Below, one piece after another: positions 28,101 through 36,446 of a stretch of DNA of 64,000 nt (its first letter is position 1; every line of letters starts with the position of its first letter). The notes beneath the pieces were generated by a model. That model worked only from the letters and a program-made list of their open reading frames with translations. It was not told the DNA's origin and ran no database searches. Made by a program: the position numbers and the translations under genes. The stretch is from contig HG326877.1 of assembly GCA_000470055.1 (NCBI GenBank), forward strand, positions 881,661 to 945,660. Direction: 5' to 3'. This DNA is from Campylobacter coli 76339 (GTDB taxonomy: Bacteria; Campylobacterota; Campylobacteria; Campylobacterales; Campylobacteraceae).

Positions 28101-28442
28101 TTATTCTTTAACCTCTCCTATATTGATTAGGATGATCCCGATGATGGAAAGAGCAATGCCTAACATTTGAGTTGAAGTTAAGCTTTCTTTAAAAAGTATA
28201 AAAGAAACTAAAAGTATAAGAATAATGCCTAAAAGTTCCCACACGGCATAAGCAATTCCTACTTGAATTTTTTTAATCGCCTTTCCCATAAAGAAATAAG
28301 AAAAAGCTATAAAAATAGCCATAAAACCATAGGCTAAAATAAGATTATCCATTTTTAAAAAACTTGTACCTAAAACTTCAAAAACAATCGCACTGATAAG
28401 AAAGAACCAAGCTATAAAGAGTTCTTTTTTTATTAAATTCAA
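28101..28442 (-). CDS. Small multidrug resistance (SMR) family protein, subunit 1
   Basis: The 113-residue protein has four hydrophobic helices. It has the EmrE-like first-helix Glu in SAIVFEVLGTSFLK and VGIAYAVWELLGI in helix 3. Start is placed at TTG 28442 because a strong AGGAGG lies 6 bases before it. An upstream in-frame start at 28475 would add 11 residues unlike the family. Paired with the gene directly downstream it suggests an antiparallel heterodimer for cationic drugs, guanidinium-type compounds or polyamines. The substrate is not deducible. Confidence 0.85.
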   Translation of the reverse strand: MNLIKKELFIAWFFLISAIVFEVLGTSFLKMDNLILAYGFMAIFIAFSYFFMGKAIKKIQVGIAYAVWELLGIILILLVSFILFKESLTSTQMLGIALSIIGIILINIGEVKE

Positions 28443-28548
28443 GAAAGCCCTCCTAAAAATAAATGGCAAAATCATATCATTTAAAGCTTTAATTAGCCTT
28501 TTTGTTTTATACTTTTAACTTTAGAAATTTTAAAGAAAGTGAGAATTG

Positions 28549-29256
28549 ATGGGACGAGCATTTGAATACCGAAGAGCATCTAAGGAAGCTAGATGGGATA
28601 AAATGAGCAAGCTTTTTCCTAAACTTGCCAAAGCTATACAAGTGGCTGCTAAAGAGGGTGGAGCTGATCCTGATATGAATCCTAAGCTAAGAAGTGCTAT
28701 AGCTACTGCTAAGGCAAATAATATGCCAAAAGATAATATCGATGCAGCGATAAAAAGAGCCAGTGGTAAAGACAGTGCTGATATTAAAAATATCCATTAC
28801 GAAGGAAAGGCTGCTCACGGAGCTTTGGTTATAGTAGAATGTATGACAGATAATCCTACGCGTACGGTAGCTAATGTAAAAGCTATTTTTAGCAAAAATG
28901 GCGGAGAGGTTTTGCAAAACGGTTCTTTGGGTTTTATGTTTGCAAGAAAAGCAGTTTTCCATCTCGAGAAATTTGATGGAGATTTGGAAGAATTAGAACT
29001 TGAGCTAATCGATGCAGGGCTTGAAGAACTAGAGCAAAATGAAGAAGAATTAGTAATTAGTGGAGATTATACAGCTTTTGGCGAGCTTAGTACTGCTATA
29101 GAAGCTAAGGGCTTGGTTCTTAAAAAAGCAGGACTTGAATATATAGCTAATAATCCGGTGAGTTTTAGCGAAGAGCAACTTGGAGATATAGAAAAGCTTT
29201 TAGATAAACTTGAAGATGATGATGATGTCCAAGCTGTTTATACAAATATAGAATAA
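28549..29256 (+). CDS. YebC/PmpR family protein
   Basis: A 235-residue member of the YebC family, known as a DNA-binding regulator in some bacteria and more recently linked to ribosome stalling relief. It has the family opening [30 protein letters not shown] and the TDNPTRTVA signature. The ATG at 28549 is used. A TTG one codon earlier is possible. It is followed by ppi with a 9-base gap and an AAGGAG site. Confidence 0.93.
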   Translation: MGRAFEYRRASKEARWDKMSKLFPKLAKAIQVAAKEGGADPDMNPKLRSAIATAKANNMPKDNIDAAIKRASGKDSADIKNIHYEGKAAHGALVIVECMTDNPTRTVANVKAIFSKNGGEVLQNGSLGFMFARKAVFHLEKFDGDLEELELELIDAGLEELEQNEEELVISGDYTAFGELSTAIEAKGLVLKKAGLEYIANNPVSFSEEQLGDIEKLLDKLEDDDDVQAVYTNIE

Positions 29257-29265
29257 GGAGAAAAA

Positions 29266-29748
29266 ATGTTAAAAACAATTGATACAAGTAAGGTTAATGA
29301 GTATAAATTTGCCCTTGTGGAAACTGAAAAAGGTACAATGAAATTAGAACTTTTTGGTGATGAAGCTCCACAAACTGTTTGTAATTTTGCAAATTTGGCA
29401 AATGAGGGTTTTTATAAGGATTTAAATTTTCATCGCGTGATTCCCAATTTTGTGATTCAAGGGGGTTGTCCACACGGTAATGGTATAGGTGGACCTGGAT
29501 ATGAGATTGTTTGTGAGTGTGATGATCAAGCACATAAACACCAACGCGGGACTTTATCTATGGCGCATGCAGGACGCGATACAGGTGGATCTCAATTTTT
29601 CATTTGTCACAGTCCACAGCCTCATTTAGATGGAGTTCATACTGTTTTTGGACAAATTAATCCTGAAGATAAAGAAAGCTTAGAAGTGCTAGATTCTATT
29701 CGTCAGGGTGATAAAATCATCGATATTAAAATCTGTGATAAAATTTAA
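29266..29748 (+). CDS. Cyclophilin-type peptidyl-prolyl isomerase
   Basis: Cytoplasmic cyclophilin of 160 residues (PpiB type), with no signal peptide, that speeds proline isomerisation in folding. Active-site motifs are [13 protein letters not shown] (catalytic Arg), the GGSQFFI strand, and DGVHTVFG with the conserved His. It is close behind the YebC-family gene. Confidence 0.95.
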   Translation: MLKTIDTSKVNEYKFALVETEKGTMKLELFGDEAPQTVCNFANLANEGFYKDLNFHRVIPNFVIQGGCPHGNGIGGPGYEIVCECDDQAHKHQRGTLSMAHAGRDTGGSQFFICHSPQPHLDGVHTVFGQINPEDKESLEVLDSIRQGDKIIDIKICDKI

Positions 29749-29777
29749 TTTGCATTAATTTTTTATCTTACCTATAG

Positions 29778-29801
29778 AGCTAGTCTTTTACTGGACTAGC
29801 T
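29778..29801 (+). terminator. Hairpin after ppi
   Basis: An 8-bp perfect stem (AGCTAGTC with GACTAGCT, 8-base loop) lies 30 bases after ppi and is followed by AAAATAG rather than a T run. In C. jejuni, from memory, omp50 and a second gene follow ppi here, and they are absent. Confidence 0.4.
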
Positions 29802-29877
29802 AAAATAGCTTCTGTATAAATCTTAGTTAGAAAGTATGATTTTAAATACTTGCTTTAATTTGTTTAATTTTTTAAGT

Positions 29878-29883
29878 TACAAT
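29878..29883 (+). promoter_or_regulatory. Predicted -10 box of dedA-family gene
   Basis: TACAAT preceded by a T-rich stretch, 29 bases before the ATG at 29913. Confidence 0.4.
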
Positions 29884-29912
29884 TTCAGAAATTTTTCTTC
29901 TATAAGGCTAAT

Positions 29913-30518
29913 ATGCAAGAAATCATTCATTTTATTATCGAAACTGCTAGCGATTGGGGATATTTAGGCATTATTATTTTAATGACTTTAGAGAGTTGTT
30001 TTATACCTTTTCCAAGTGAAATCGTGATGATTCCAGCAGGATATTTAGCACATAAGGGTGAGCTTGATATAGTTTTTTGTATATTAAGTGGGGTTTTGGG
30101 CTCTGTTTTAGGGGCTTTGATTAATTATTATATTTGCTTTTTTTGGGGTAAAAAATTCGTACTTAGATGGGGTAAATATTTTGGTATTAATGAAGCTAAA
30201 TTTGCAAAATTTGAAGATTTCTTTAATAAACATGGAGAATTTTCCACCTTTACTTGTAGGCTTTTACCAGGAATTCGTCAGTATATTTCCATGCCTGCGG
30301 GTTTGGTTAAAATGAAACTTGTTAATTTTGTGCTTTTTACTGCGCTAGGTAGTGCTATTTGGGTAAGTATACTTGCATTTTTGGGTTATTATATAGGAGA
30401 AAATGAAGAACTGATTAAAGCTTATCTGACTCAAATTCTTATTGCTATAGTTATTTTTATAATTTTGGCAAGTTTAATTTATATAAAAATAAAAAAGCCT
30501 TTTGCTAAAAAGGCTTAA
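29913..30518 (+). CDS. DedA family inner-membrane protein
   Basis: Polytopic protein of 201 residues of the DedA/SNARE-associated (VTT) superfamily, linked in other bacteria to membrane homeostasis and undecaprenyl-phosphate or phospholipid flipping. It has FIPFPSEIVMIPAGYLA near the N-terminus, the family acidic motif, and FTCRLLPGIRQYISMPAG, which contains the conserved R-x(3)PG-x-R. Four or more membrane segments are seen. Its last codons lie inside a terminator hairpin. Confidence 0.9.
   Translation: MQEIIHFIIETASDWGYLGIIILMTLESCFIPFPSEIVMIPAGYLAHKGELDIVFCILSGVLGSVLGALINYYICFFWGKKFVLRWGKYFGINEAKFAKFEDFFNKHGEFSTFTCRLLPGIRQYISMPAGLVKMKLVNFVLFTALGSAIWVSILAFLGYYIGENEELIKAYLTQILIAIVIFIILASLIYIKIKKPFAKKA
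30495..30516. terminator. Bidirectional terminator between dedA and ldh
   Basis: A 9-bp stem (AAGCCTTTT with AAAAGGCTT) with a 4-base loop overlaps the ends of both convergent genes. A/T runs on each side give a T tail on both strands. Confidence 0.75.
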
Positions 30519-31438
30519 ATTTTATCGCTTACACTTTGTATAGCATTTTTAATTTGCAGTTTTGAATTTTCTAGCTTCATCTTTTCTCTGTCATTAAAAT
30601 CTAATTCAAAGATTTTTTCCACTCCATTTTTTCCTATGATAGTGGGCAATGAAAATGCTAAATCATCAAAAACCACGCTTACAGGATGTAAGCTTTTTCT
30701 ATCTTCTAAAACAGCTTTAGCTAAATTTGCACAAGAAGTTCCTATGCCAAATTCGGTTCTTCCTTTGCGTTTATAGATAAAATACCCCTCATCAACAACT
30801 GCTTTTTCGATATTTTCTATATCTAATTTTTTACCTATCTTATCGCAAAATGTTAGTAAATTTTGCCCCAAAACGCTAGCAGTAGAAAGGGCGGCAAATT
30901 GTGAATCCCCATGTTCTCCTATCATATAAGCGGTGATATCTTTAGGATTAAGATTTAAATCTTTGGCTAGAATTTTTTTAAGCCTAGAACTATCAAGATT
31001 GGTTCCACTTCCAAAAACATGGTTTTTAGGTAAAGAGCTTAGAATTTGAGTATAGTAAGTAATTGTATCGTTTGGATTTGTAGCAACGATATATTTACCC
31101 TTAAAATTTGCATGTTTTAAACTTAAAACAATATTTTTGAGCTCGGTAATATTGTTTTGAAGCTCGACCAAACGACTTGGTAATTCTTTTAAATTTTCTT
31201 TTCTGAAAGCTAGGATGATAATATCACAACTTGCCAGTTTTTCTAAATTTGTAGCATGAATTATTCTTGTGTAAGAAGAATGAATCGCAGACATATCTTC
31301 TAAATCTCTTGCGTGTGCTAAGGCTAAATCTTGTTTGATATCATATAAATAAAGTTCGGAGCAAATATTTTGCACAACAATATTATAAGCACTTGCTGCA
31401 CCTACAAAACCTAAACCCACAATACCGATTTTTGACAT
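30515..31438 (-). CDS. ldh: L-lactate/malate dehydrogenase family protein
   Basis: NAD-dependent 2-hydroxyacid dehydrogenase of 307 residues. It has the Rossmann motif GIVGLGFVGAASA, the Asp of YLYDI, the ATNPND strand and the catalytic His in IGEHGDSQFA. The substrate loop (FRKENLKELPSRL) matches neither the standard lactate nor the standard malate pattern clearly. The C. jejuni homologue Cj1167 is, from memory, an L-lactate dehydrogenase. Start at 31438 has a GGAG site. It diverges from the ThrE-like genes. Confidence 0.88.
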   Translation of the reverse strand: MSKIGIVGLGFVGAASAYNIVVQNICSELYLYDIKQDLALAHARDLEDMSAIHSSYTRIIHATNLEKLASCDIIILAFRKENLKELPSRLVELQNNITELKNIVLSLKHANFKGKYIVATNPNDTITYYTQILSSLPKNHVFGSGTNLDSSRLKKILAKDLNLNPKDITAYMIGEHGDSQFAALSTASVLGQNLLTFCDKIGKKLDIENIEKAVVDEGYFIYKRKGRTEFGIGTSCANLAKAVLEDRKSLHPVSVVFDDLAFSLPTIIGKNGVEKIFELDFNDREKMKLENSKLQIKNAIQSVSDKI

Positions 31439-31465
31439 TTTATCTCCTTTGCTTTGAAATTCTGT

Positions 31466-31475
31466 TATAATTATA
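31466..31475. promoter_or_regulatory. Overlapping divergent -10 boxes
   Basis: TATAATTATA contains TATAAT on the plus strand (31466-31471), facing the ThrE-like gene at 31503, and TATAAT on the minus strand (31470-31475), facing ldh at 31438. The two polymerases would compete for almost the same bases. Confidence 0.45.
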
Positions 31476-31502
31476 TAAAATTGATTTAAAGAAACTATAA
31501 AT

Positions 31503-32279
31503 ATGCAAAAGCCTGATATTCAAAGTTTAACAAATTTTCTAATCGACTATACGAAAACACTCCTAAGTGCGGGGACTTACACAGCTAGAGTTGCTAAATG
31601 CGTGGGTAGGATAGCTCAAGTTTATGGATATGAGATAAATATTAATTTCTTTTTTCATCATATCACTTTAAATATTGTAGATATTGAAGATAATTCCATA
31701 CAAAGAACTTATGTAATACCTAATCATCATGCACATATTAATTTTAAGCTCATTTTTGAATTAAGTGCTTTAAGTTGGGCTATATATGATCATAAATACG
31801 AACTTGAAAAAGCAAAATCAGTCTTTAATACTATAAGCATTCAAAAAAAACATTCTTATATCTTAAATCTTTTATTTGTCTCTATGGCTAATTCAGGTTT
31901 TTGTAGGCTTTTTGGTGGGGATTTTGGCGCGGGGATTTTGGTATTTTTTGCGACTTTTTTGGGACTGCTTTTAAGATTTGCTCTTACTAAGGTGAAAATA
32001 GATTTAAGAATTCAATACATTCTTTGTTCTTTTGTTTCTTCTTGGTTTGTATTTTTGGGCTTGGATATGGGGTATACAAACACTTCAGATGCGGCACTTG
32101 GTTCTAGTATTTTATATCTTATACCAGGGGTGTTTTTTATCAATTCTATAATCGATATATTAAAAGATCATATTTTAATGGGTTTGAGTCGTATTATCAG
32201 TGTAGCTATTTTGATTTGTTGTATCGCTCTTGGAATTTATATAACTCTTAGTATTTCAAAATTCGGGATTTTGCAATGA
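31503..32279 (+). CDS. ThrE-type threonine/serine exporter, large subunit
   Basis: The 258-residue protein matches the N-terminal part of ThrE exporters (DUF1212): a cytoplasmic domain with LLSAGTYTARVAKCV and then five hydrophobic segments starting about residue 120. Export of threonine, serine or related small molecules is predicted from the family only. It overlaps the next gene by 4 bases (ATGA), which encodes the matching second part. Confidence 0.85.
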   Translation: MQKPDIQSLTNFLIDYTKTLLSAGTYTARVAKCVGRIAQVYGYEININFFFHHITLNIVDIEDNSIQRTYVIPNHHAHINFKLIFELSALSWAIYDHKYELEKAKSVFNTISIQKKHSYILNLLFVSMANSGFCRLFGGDFGAGILVFFATFLGLLLRFALTKVKIDLRIQYILCSFVSSWFVFLGLDMGYTNTSDAALGSSILYLIPGVFFINSIIDILKDHILMGLSRIISVAILICCIALGIYITLSISKFGILQ

Positions 32280-32770
32280 TTGAATTTGTCTTAAAAGATA
32301 TGTTTTTTGCTGCTATGGCTGGATTTGGTTTTGCATATGCTTGCAATCCTCCTTTAAAAACTCTTATTTTATCCGCACTCTTGGCAGCTATTGCCCATGG
32401 ACTTCGTTTTACTTTGATAGAGTATTTTCATTTTGAAACTTTAGCAATTGCAACTTTTGTAGCTTCTTTTTGTGTGGGTTGTTTGGGTATTGCTTTGGCT
32501 AAGATTATTAAAACTCCTGCTGAAATTATTGCTTTTCCTGCGCTTATTCCTATGATACCAGGTATTTATGCTTATAAGGCTATTTTATATCTTATCTCTT
32601 TTATCCGTAGCGATGATTTGAAGGCCAAGTCTGAATTTTTAGTGCATTTTTTTGATTATTTTTTTACAACACTTTCGGTAACTTTGGCTTTGGCTATAGG
32701 AGTAAGCGTTACTTTGCTTATATTTTTTGAGCAAAGTTTTATGATGACAAGGCATGCTAAAAAGCATTGA
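32276..32770 (+). CDS. ThrE-type exporter, small subunit
   Basis: A hydrophobic protein of 164 residues with four to five membrane segments, matching the C-terminal half of ThrE (DUF3815/ThrE_2). PALIPMIPGIYAYKA is the family signature, with the same LIPG element found in the larger protein. The stop-start overlap with the upstream gene supports a two-subunit exporter. Confidence 0.85.
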   Translation: MIEFVLKDMFFAAMAGFGFAYACNPPLKTLILSALLAAIAHGLRFTLIEYFHFETLAIATFVASFCVGCLGIALAKIIKTPAEIIAFPALIPMIPGIYAYKAILYLISFIRSDDLKAKSEFLVHFFDYFFTTLSVTLALAIGVSVTLLIFFEQSFMMTRHAKKH

Positions 32771-32827
32771 TTTTTGTTTAATTTTTCTTATTATAATTTT
32801 GAAAATTTTATAAAAAAGGAAAAATAT

Positions 32828-33097
32828 ATGTTGTGTCCTGTTTGTAATGTTGATTTAGTGATGAGTGATAGAAGTGGAGTTGAGATTGATTATTGTCCAA
32901 AGTGTCGCGGTGTTTGGCTTGATCGCGGAGAGCTTGATAAAATTATAGAACGCAGCACTCCTAATACAGCAAGTTTTAACCAAGCTCCAAGACAAGAGCC
33001 TAGATATAATGATCATTCCTATAGTCACCAAAGTCACGATCATTATTATAAAAAGAAAAAAAGAGAAAGCTGGCTAGGCGAACTTTTTGATTTTTAA
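32828..33097 (+). CDS. Zinc-ribbon (TFIIB-like zinc finger) protein
   Basis: A small 89-residue protein with an N-terminal treble-clef zinc ribbon: CPVCNVDL and CPKCRGVWLDRGEL with four Cys. This is the zf-TFIIB family of unknown function. The middle is His-rich (HSYSHQSHDHYY), and the end is basic then hydrophobic. ATG 32828 is preferred because AAAGGA precedes it and the family starts with MLCPVC. A further upstream frame extension has no support. Confidence 0.88.
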   Translation: MLCPVCNVDLVMSDRSGVEIDYCPKCRGVWLDRGELDKIIERSTPNTASFNQAPRQEPRYNDHSYSHQSHDHYYKKKKRESWLGELFDF

Positions 33098-33171
33098 TTT
33101 TTATGAAAAATATAAATCTTTATATCCTTTTTAGTTTAATATCTTAAAATATCAGGCAAAAAGGATATAAA

Positions 33172-34119
33172 ATGTATGAATTTTTATCGCATGAGCCTTT
33201 AAAAAAGGCTTGCAATCATGTTCATGAACATAATCATCACGAACATTCCCATCATCATGCTGATGCAAGAAGTATGGATAAGAAAATATTAAAAATTTCT
33301 CTTTTGATGACTTTTTTGATGATGTTGGTTCAATTTATATATTCTTTACTTTCTAATTCTCTTGCACTTTTAAGTGATACTTTACATATGTTTTCAGATG
33401 TTTTTGCTCTAACGCTTAGCTTTTTAGCCATTATCGCTATAGAAAAATGGCAGGATCATCAAAAGACTTTTGGTTATTTTCGCTTAGAAATTTTGGTTGC
33501 ATTTATCAATGCTTTAACTATCATCTTATCTGCGATTTTTATTATCTATGAAGCTATAGAAAAGCTTATAAATCCAAGCAGTATCGATGCTAAAACTATG
33601 ATCATAGTAGCTGTTTTAGGTTTTTTAGTCAATGCTATAAATGCTTTTATGATGTTTAGAGGTGCAAATTTAGAAAATGTCAATATGAAATCAGCCTTTT
33701 TGCATATGATGAGTGATTTACTGGGCTCTTTGGTGGTGATTATAGGTGGTATCGCTGTATATTTTAGTGGCATAGTTTATATAGATACGATTTTAGCTAT
33801 TATTTTATCGCTCTTACTTTTAAGATGGGCTATAACACTCCTTAAGCAAAGTGTAAATATTTTGCTTGAAACTTCTCCTGTAGATATAGAAGAGGTAAAA
33901 CAAGCTTTGCTTTTAAATTCTAAAGTAGAAGAGGTGATTGATTTGCATATCACGCAAATTACCAATAAAATGCTAGTAGCTTCTATGCATTTACGAGTTA
34001 ATATTGATGATTTAAAAGAATTTGAACAATTATCTTACGATTTATCACATGATTTGTTGCACCGATTTGAAATAGGGCATATTACCATTCAACCTTTAAG
34101 GAGTAAAAATGAAATTTAA
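33172..34119 (+). CDS. Cation diffusion facilitator (CDF) transporter
   Basis: Predicted exporter of zinc or another divalent metal. The 315-residue protein has a His-rich N-terminus (HVHEHNHHEHSHHHAD), six membrane segments with the metal-site LLSDTLHMFSD (helix 2, HxxxD) and AFLHMMSDLLGS (helix 5), and a C-terminal cytoplasmic ferredoxin-like domain from about 220 (EEVIDLHITQI). Pattern and length match the CzcD/ZitB type. It overlaps the start of the copZ-like gene by 11 bases, forming a metal-export operon with copA. Confidence 0.92.
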   Translation: MYEFLSHEPLKKACNHVHEHNHHEHSHHHADARSMDKKILKISLLMTFLMMLVQFIYSLLSNSLALLSDTLHMFSDVFALTLSFLAIIAIEKWQDHQKTFGYFRLEILVAFINALTIILSAIFIIYEAIEKLINPSSIDAKTMIIVAVLGFLVNAINAFMMFRGANLENVNMKSAFLHMMSDLLGSLVVIIGGIAVYFSGIVYIDTILAIILSLLLLRWAITLLKQSVNILLETSPVDIEEVKQALLLNSKVEEVIDLHITQITNKMLVASMHLRVNIDDLKEFEQLSYDLSHDLLHRFEIGHITIQPLRSKNEI

Positions 34120-34312
34120 AGTCGCAAATATCAATTGTCAAAATTGTGCAAATTTGATTAAAAATTCTTTAGAAGATGTTTTTGGAGAGATCAAGATAGA
34201 TCTTGATACGAATCCACGCACACTAAGTTTAAATTTAGATAGTTCAAGAGAAGAAGAATTTAAAAAAGAACTCAGTGAGCTTGGTTTTGAAGTTTTAGAA
34301 AAGATTGAATAA
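34109..34312 (+). CDS. Heavy-metal-associated domain protein (copper chaperone-like)
   Basis: A single HMA domain of 67 residues with the metal-binding CxxC in ANINCQNCANL. It starts inside the CDF gene and its stop overlaps the start of copA by one base. By analogy with CopZ it would carry Cu(I) to the adjacent ATPase. It lacks the usual Met of MxCxxC (Asn here), so metal preference is unverified. Confidence 0.85.
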   Translation: MKFKVANINCQNCANLIKNSLEDVFGEIKIDLDTNPRTLSLNLDSSREEEFKKELSELGFEVLEKIE

Positions 34313-36435
34313 TGCAAGAATTTCGTGTAAAAATAGGCAAAATGACTTGCGTAAATTGCTCTAATGCCATAGAGCGTGCTTGTAAGAAAATACAAGGAGT
34401 AAGTGACGCAAGTGTTTCTTATGTGAATTCTAGTGGAGTGTTTTTGCTCGAAGATGAAGCAAGGAGTCAAGATGTGGTTAAAAAAATTCAAAATCTTGGC
34501 TTTGAGATTTTGGAAAATGAGCAAAATTTGGAAGAATACCGCAAAAAAGAACTCATTGCTTTGCGTAAAAATTTGCTTTTAAGTATAGTTTTAAGTGCTT
34601 TGATTATGTATTTTGAGATGTTTGATACAAGCTTTTTAAGTCAAAATATGCAAATGCTTTTAAGTTTTTTTGCGATTTTTTATTGCGGTAGGACTTTTTT
34701 CTCTCATGCGATTAAGGGTTTAAAAAATTGGAATTTAGATATGAATACTCTAATCGCTTTAGGTTGTATCAGTGCCTTTGCTTACTCTTTTTGTATATAT
34801 TTAAATCTTTTTGAAGATGAAAAGCACCTTTATTTTAGTGGTGCAGCTATGATTATAAGTTTTGTGCTTTTGGGCAAATTTTTAGAGACAAATGCTAAAT
34901 TTAAGGCTTTAAATTATCAAAAAAGACTCAATGAAATTGATATAAAAAAGGCTAAAATTTTAAACGAAGCAGGAGAGCTTAGCGAAATTCCAAGTGCTTT
35001 TGTTAAAAATGGAGATATTATAGCAGTAAGTGAGGGCGAAAGCGTAGCGGTTGATGGGGTAGTGATCCAAGGTAAGGCCGAGATTGATACGAGTTTTTTA
35101 AGTGGAGAATTTTTACCTAGTAGTGTAAGGGTTGATGATGAGATAAAAGCAGGTTCTATACTTTTAAATGGAAATTTGCATATAAAAGCAAGTAAAAAAG
35201 CCATGGATAGTACCTTAGAGCAGATTAAAGATCTTGTCTTTAAAGCAGGAAATATCAAAACTCCTTTGGAAAATTCAGTCGATAGAATTTCTAGATATTT
35301 TGTCATTACAATTATCGCTTTTGCCTTGGCAGTTTTTGTATTTTGGAGTTTTAAAGCAGGCACAAGTGAGGCTTTTTTACATGCTTGTGCAGTTCTTTTA
35401 ATCTCTTGTCCTTGTGCTTTAGGGCTTGCAACTCCTATCGCTTTAATCACTGCTCAAGGTGCGGCGATGAAAAATTTTATCTTAATTAAAAACCCTGCTG
35501 CTTTAGAAAATTTAAATAAGATCAAGACAGCTTTTTTTGATAAAACAGGCACTTTAACGCAAAACAATCTAGAACTTTTTAGGCACAATTTAAATGCTAA
35601 AGATTTTCAAATGCTAGCCTTAATTGAAAGCTCAAGTTCTCATCCTATCGCTAAGGCTATCTTTAAAGCTTCTAAGATAAAAGCTCAAATTTTAAAAGAA
35701 AGCAGTGAAATTTTTATAGGCAAGGGTGTAAAATACACAGAAGAAAATGAAGAATACTTGCTAGGAAATTTAAAATTCATGCAAGAGAATGGGGTGAAAA
35801 ATTTAGAAAAGGTAGATGAATTTTTACAAGGCTTAAAAGAAGAAGCCTTAATTTGTGTGTATTTTTCTAAAAATGGTGAGTGCTTAGGGGTGCTTACTTT
35901 AAAAAATACCCTAAAAGAAGGAGCTAAAGAGCTTATAGAGGATTTTAAAAAGCAAAAAATTCAAAGCATTATTTTAAGTGGAGATAATGAAAAAAGCGTA
36001 CAAGGTGTCGCAAATTTATTGGGTATTGCTGATTTTAAGGCAGGATTGTTACCTGAAGAAAAATTGCAAATCATTAAAGAACATAAGCAAAATTCACTTT
36101 TTGTAGGAGATGGGATTAATGATGCGGCTGCTTTAAATTTGGCGAGTGCGAGTATGAGTTTTAAAGAGGGAAGTGATTTGGCTAAAAATGCTGGAGATTT
36201 TATACTTATGAAAGATGATCTAAGGCTTATTTCTTGGTGTTTTAAGCTTGCTAATAAGACAAAAAATATTATCAAACTCAATCTTTTCTGGGCATTTTTT
36301 TATAATATTCTTTGTATTCCTGTAGCCGCAGGCTTTGTGCCTTTTATCACTTTAAGCCCTCATTTGGCAGCGCTTGCAATGTGTTTTAGTTCGCTTTGTG
36401 TAGTGCTTAATTCTCTAAGGCTTAGAAAAGTCTAA
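34312..36435 (+). CDS. copA: Copper-exporting P1B-type ATPase
   Basis: CopA pumps Cu(I) out of the cytoplasm. The 707-residue protein has one N-terminal HMA domain (MTCVNCSN), eight membrane segments, the CPC metal site in ISCPCALGLATP, the phosphorylation motif FDKTGTLTQ, SSSHPIAKAI with the HP motif, and VGDGINDAAAL. It is in an operon with the copZ-like and CDF genes. A second P1B ATPase, ccoI, is at 39.4 kb. Confidence 0.95.
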   Translation: MQEFRVKIGKMTCVNCSNAIERACKKIQGVSDASVSYVNSSGVFLLEDEARSQDVVKKIQNLGFEILENEQNLEEYRKKELIALRKNLLLSIVLSALIMYFEMFDTSFLSQNMQMLLSFFAIFYCGRTFFSHAIKGLKNWNLDMNTLIALGCISAFAYSFCIYLNLFEDEKHLYFSGAAMIISFVLLGKFLETNAKFKALNYQKRLNEIDIKKAKILNEAGELSEIPSAFVKNGDIIAVSEGESVAVDGVVIQGKAEIDTSFLSGEFLPSSVRVDDEIKAGSILLNGNLHIKASKKAMDSTLEQIKDLVFKAGNIKTPLENSVDRISRYFVITIIAFALAVFVFWSFKAGTSEAFLHACAVLLISCPCALGLATPIALITAQGAAMKNFILIKNPAALENLNKIKTAFFDKTGTLTQNNLELFRHNLNAKDFQMLALIESSSSHPIAKAIFKASKIKAQILKESSEIFIGKGVKYTEENEEYLLGNLKFMQENGVKNLEKVDEFLQGLKEEALICVYFSKNGECLGVLTLKNTLKEGAKELIEDFKKQKIQSIILSGDNEKSVQGVANLLGIADFKAGLLPEEKLQIIKEHKQNSLFVGDGINDAAALNLASASMSFKEGSDLAKNAGDFILMKDDLRLISWCFKLANKTKNIIKLNLFWAFFYNILCIPVAAGFVPFITLSPHLAALAMCFSSLCVVLNSLRLRKV

Positions 36436-36446
36436 ATCTTAGAGTT

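Noticed and set aside
34917-35450. A 177-codon frame antisense to copA
   Set aside because: Fully inside copA and of low-complexity composition; a coding shadow.
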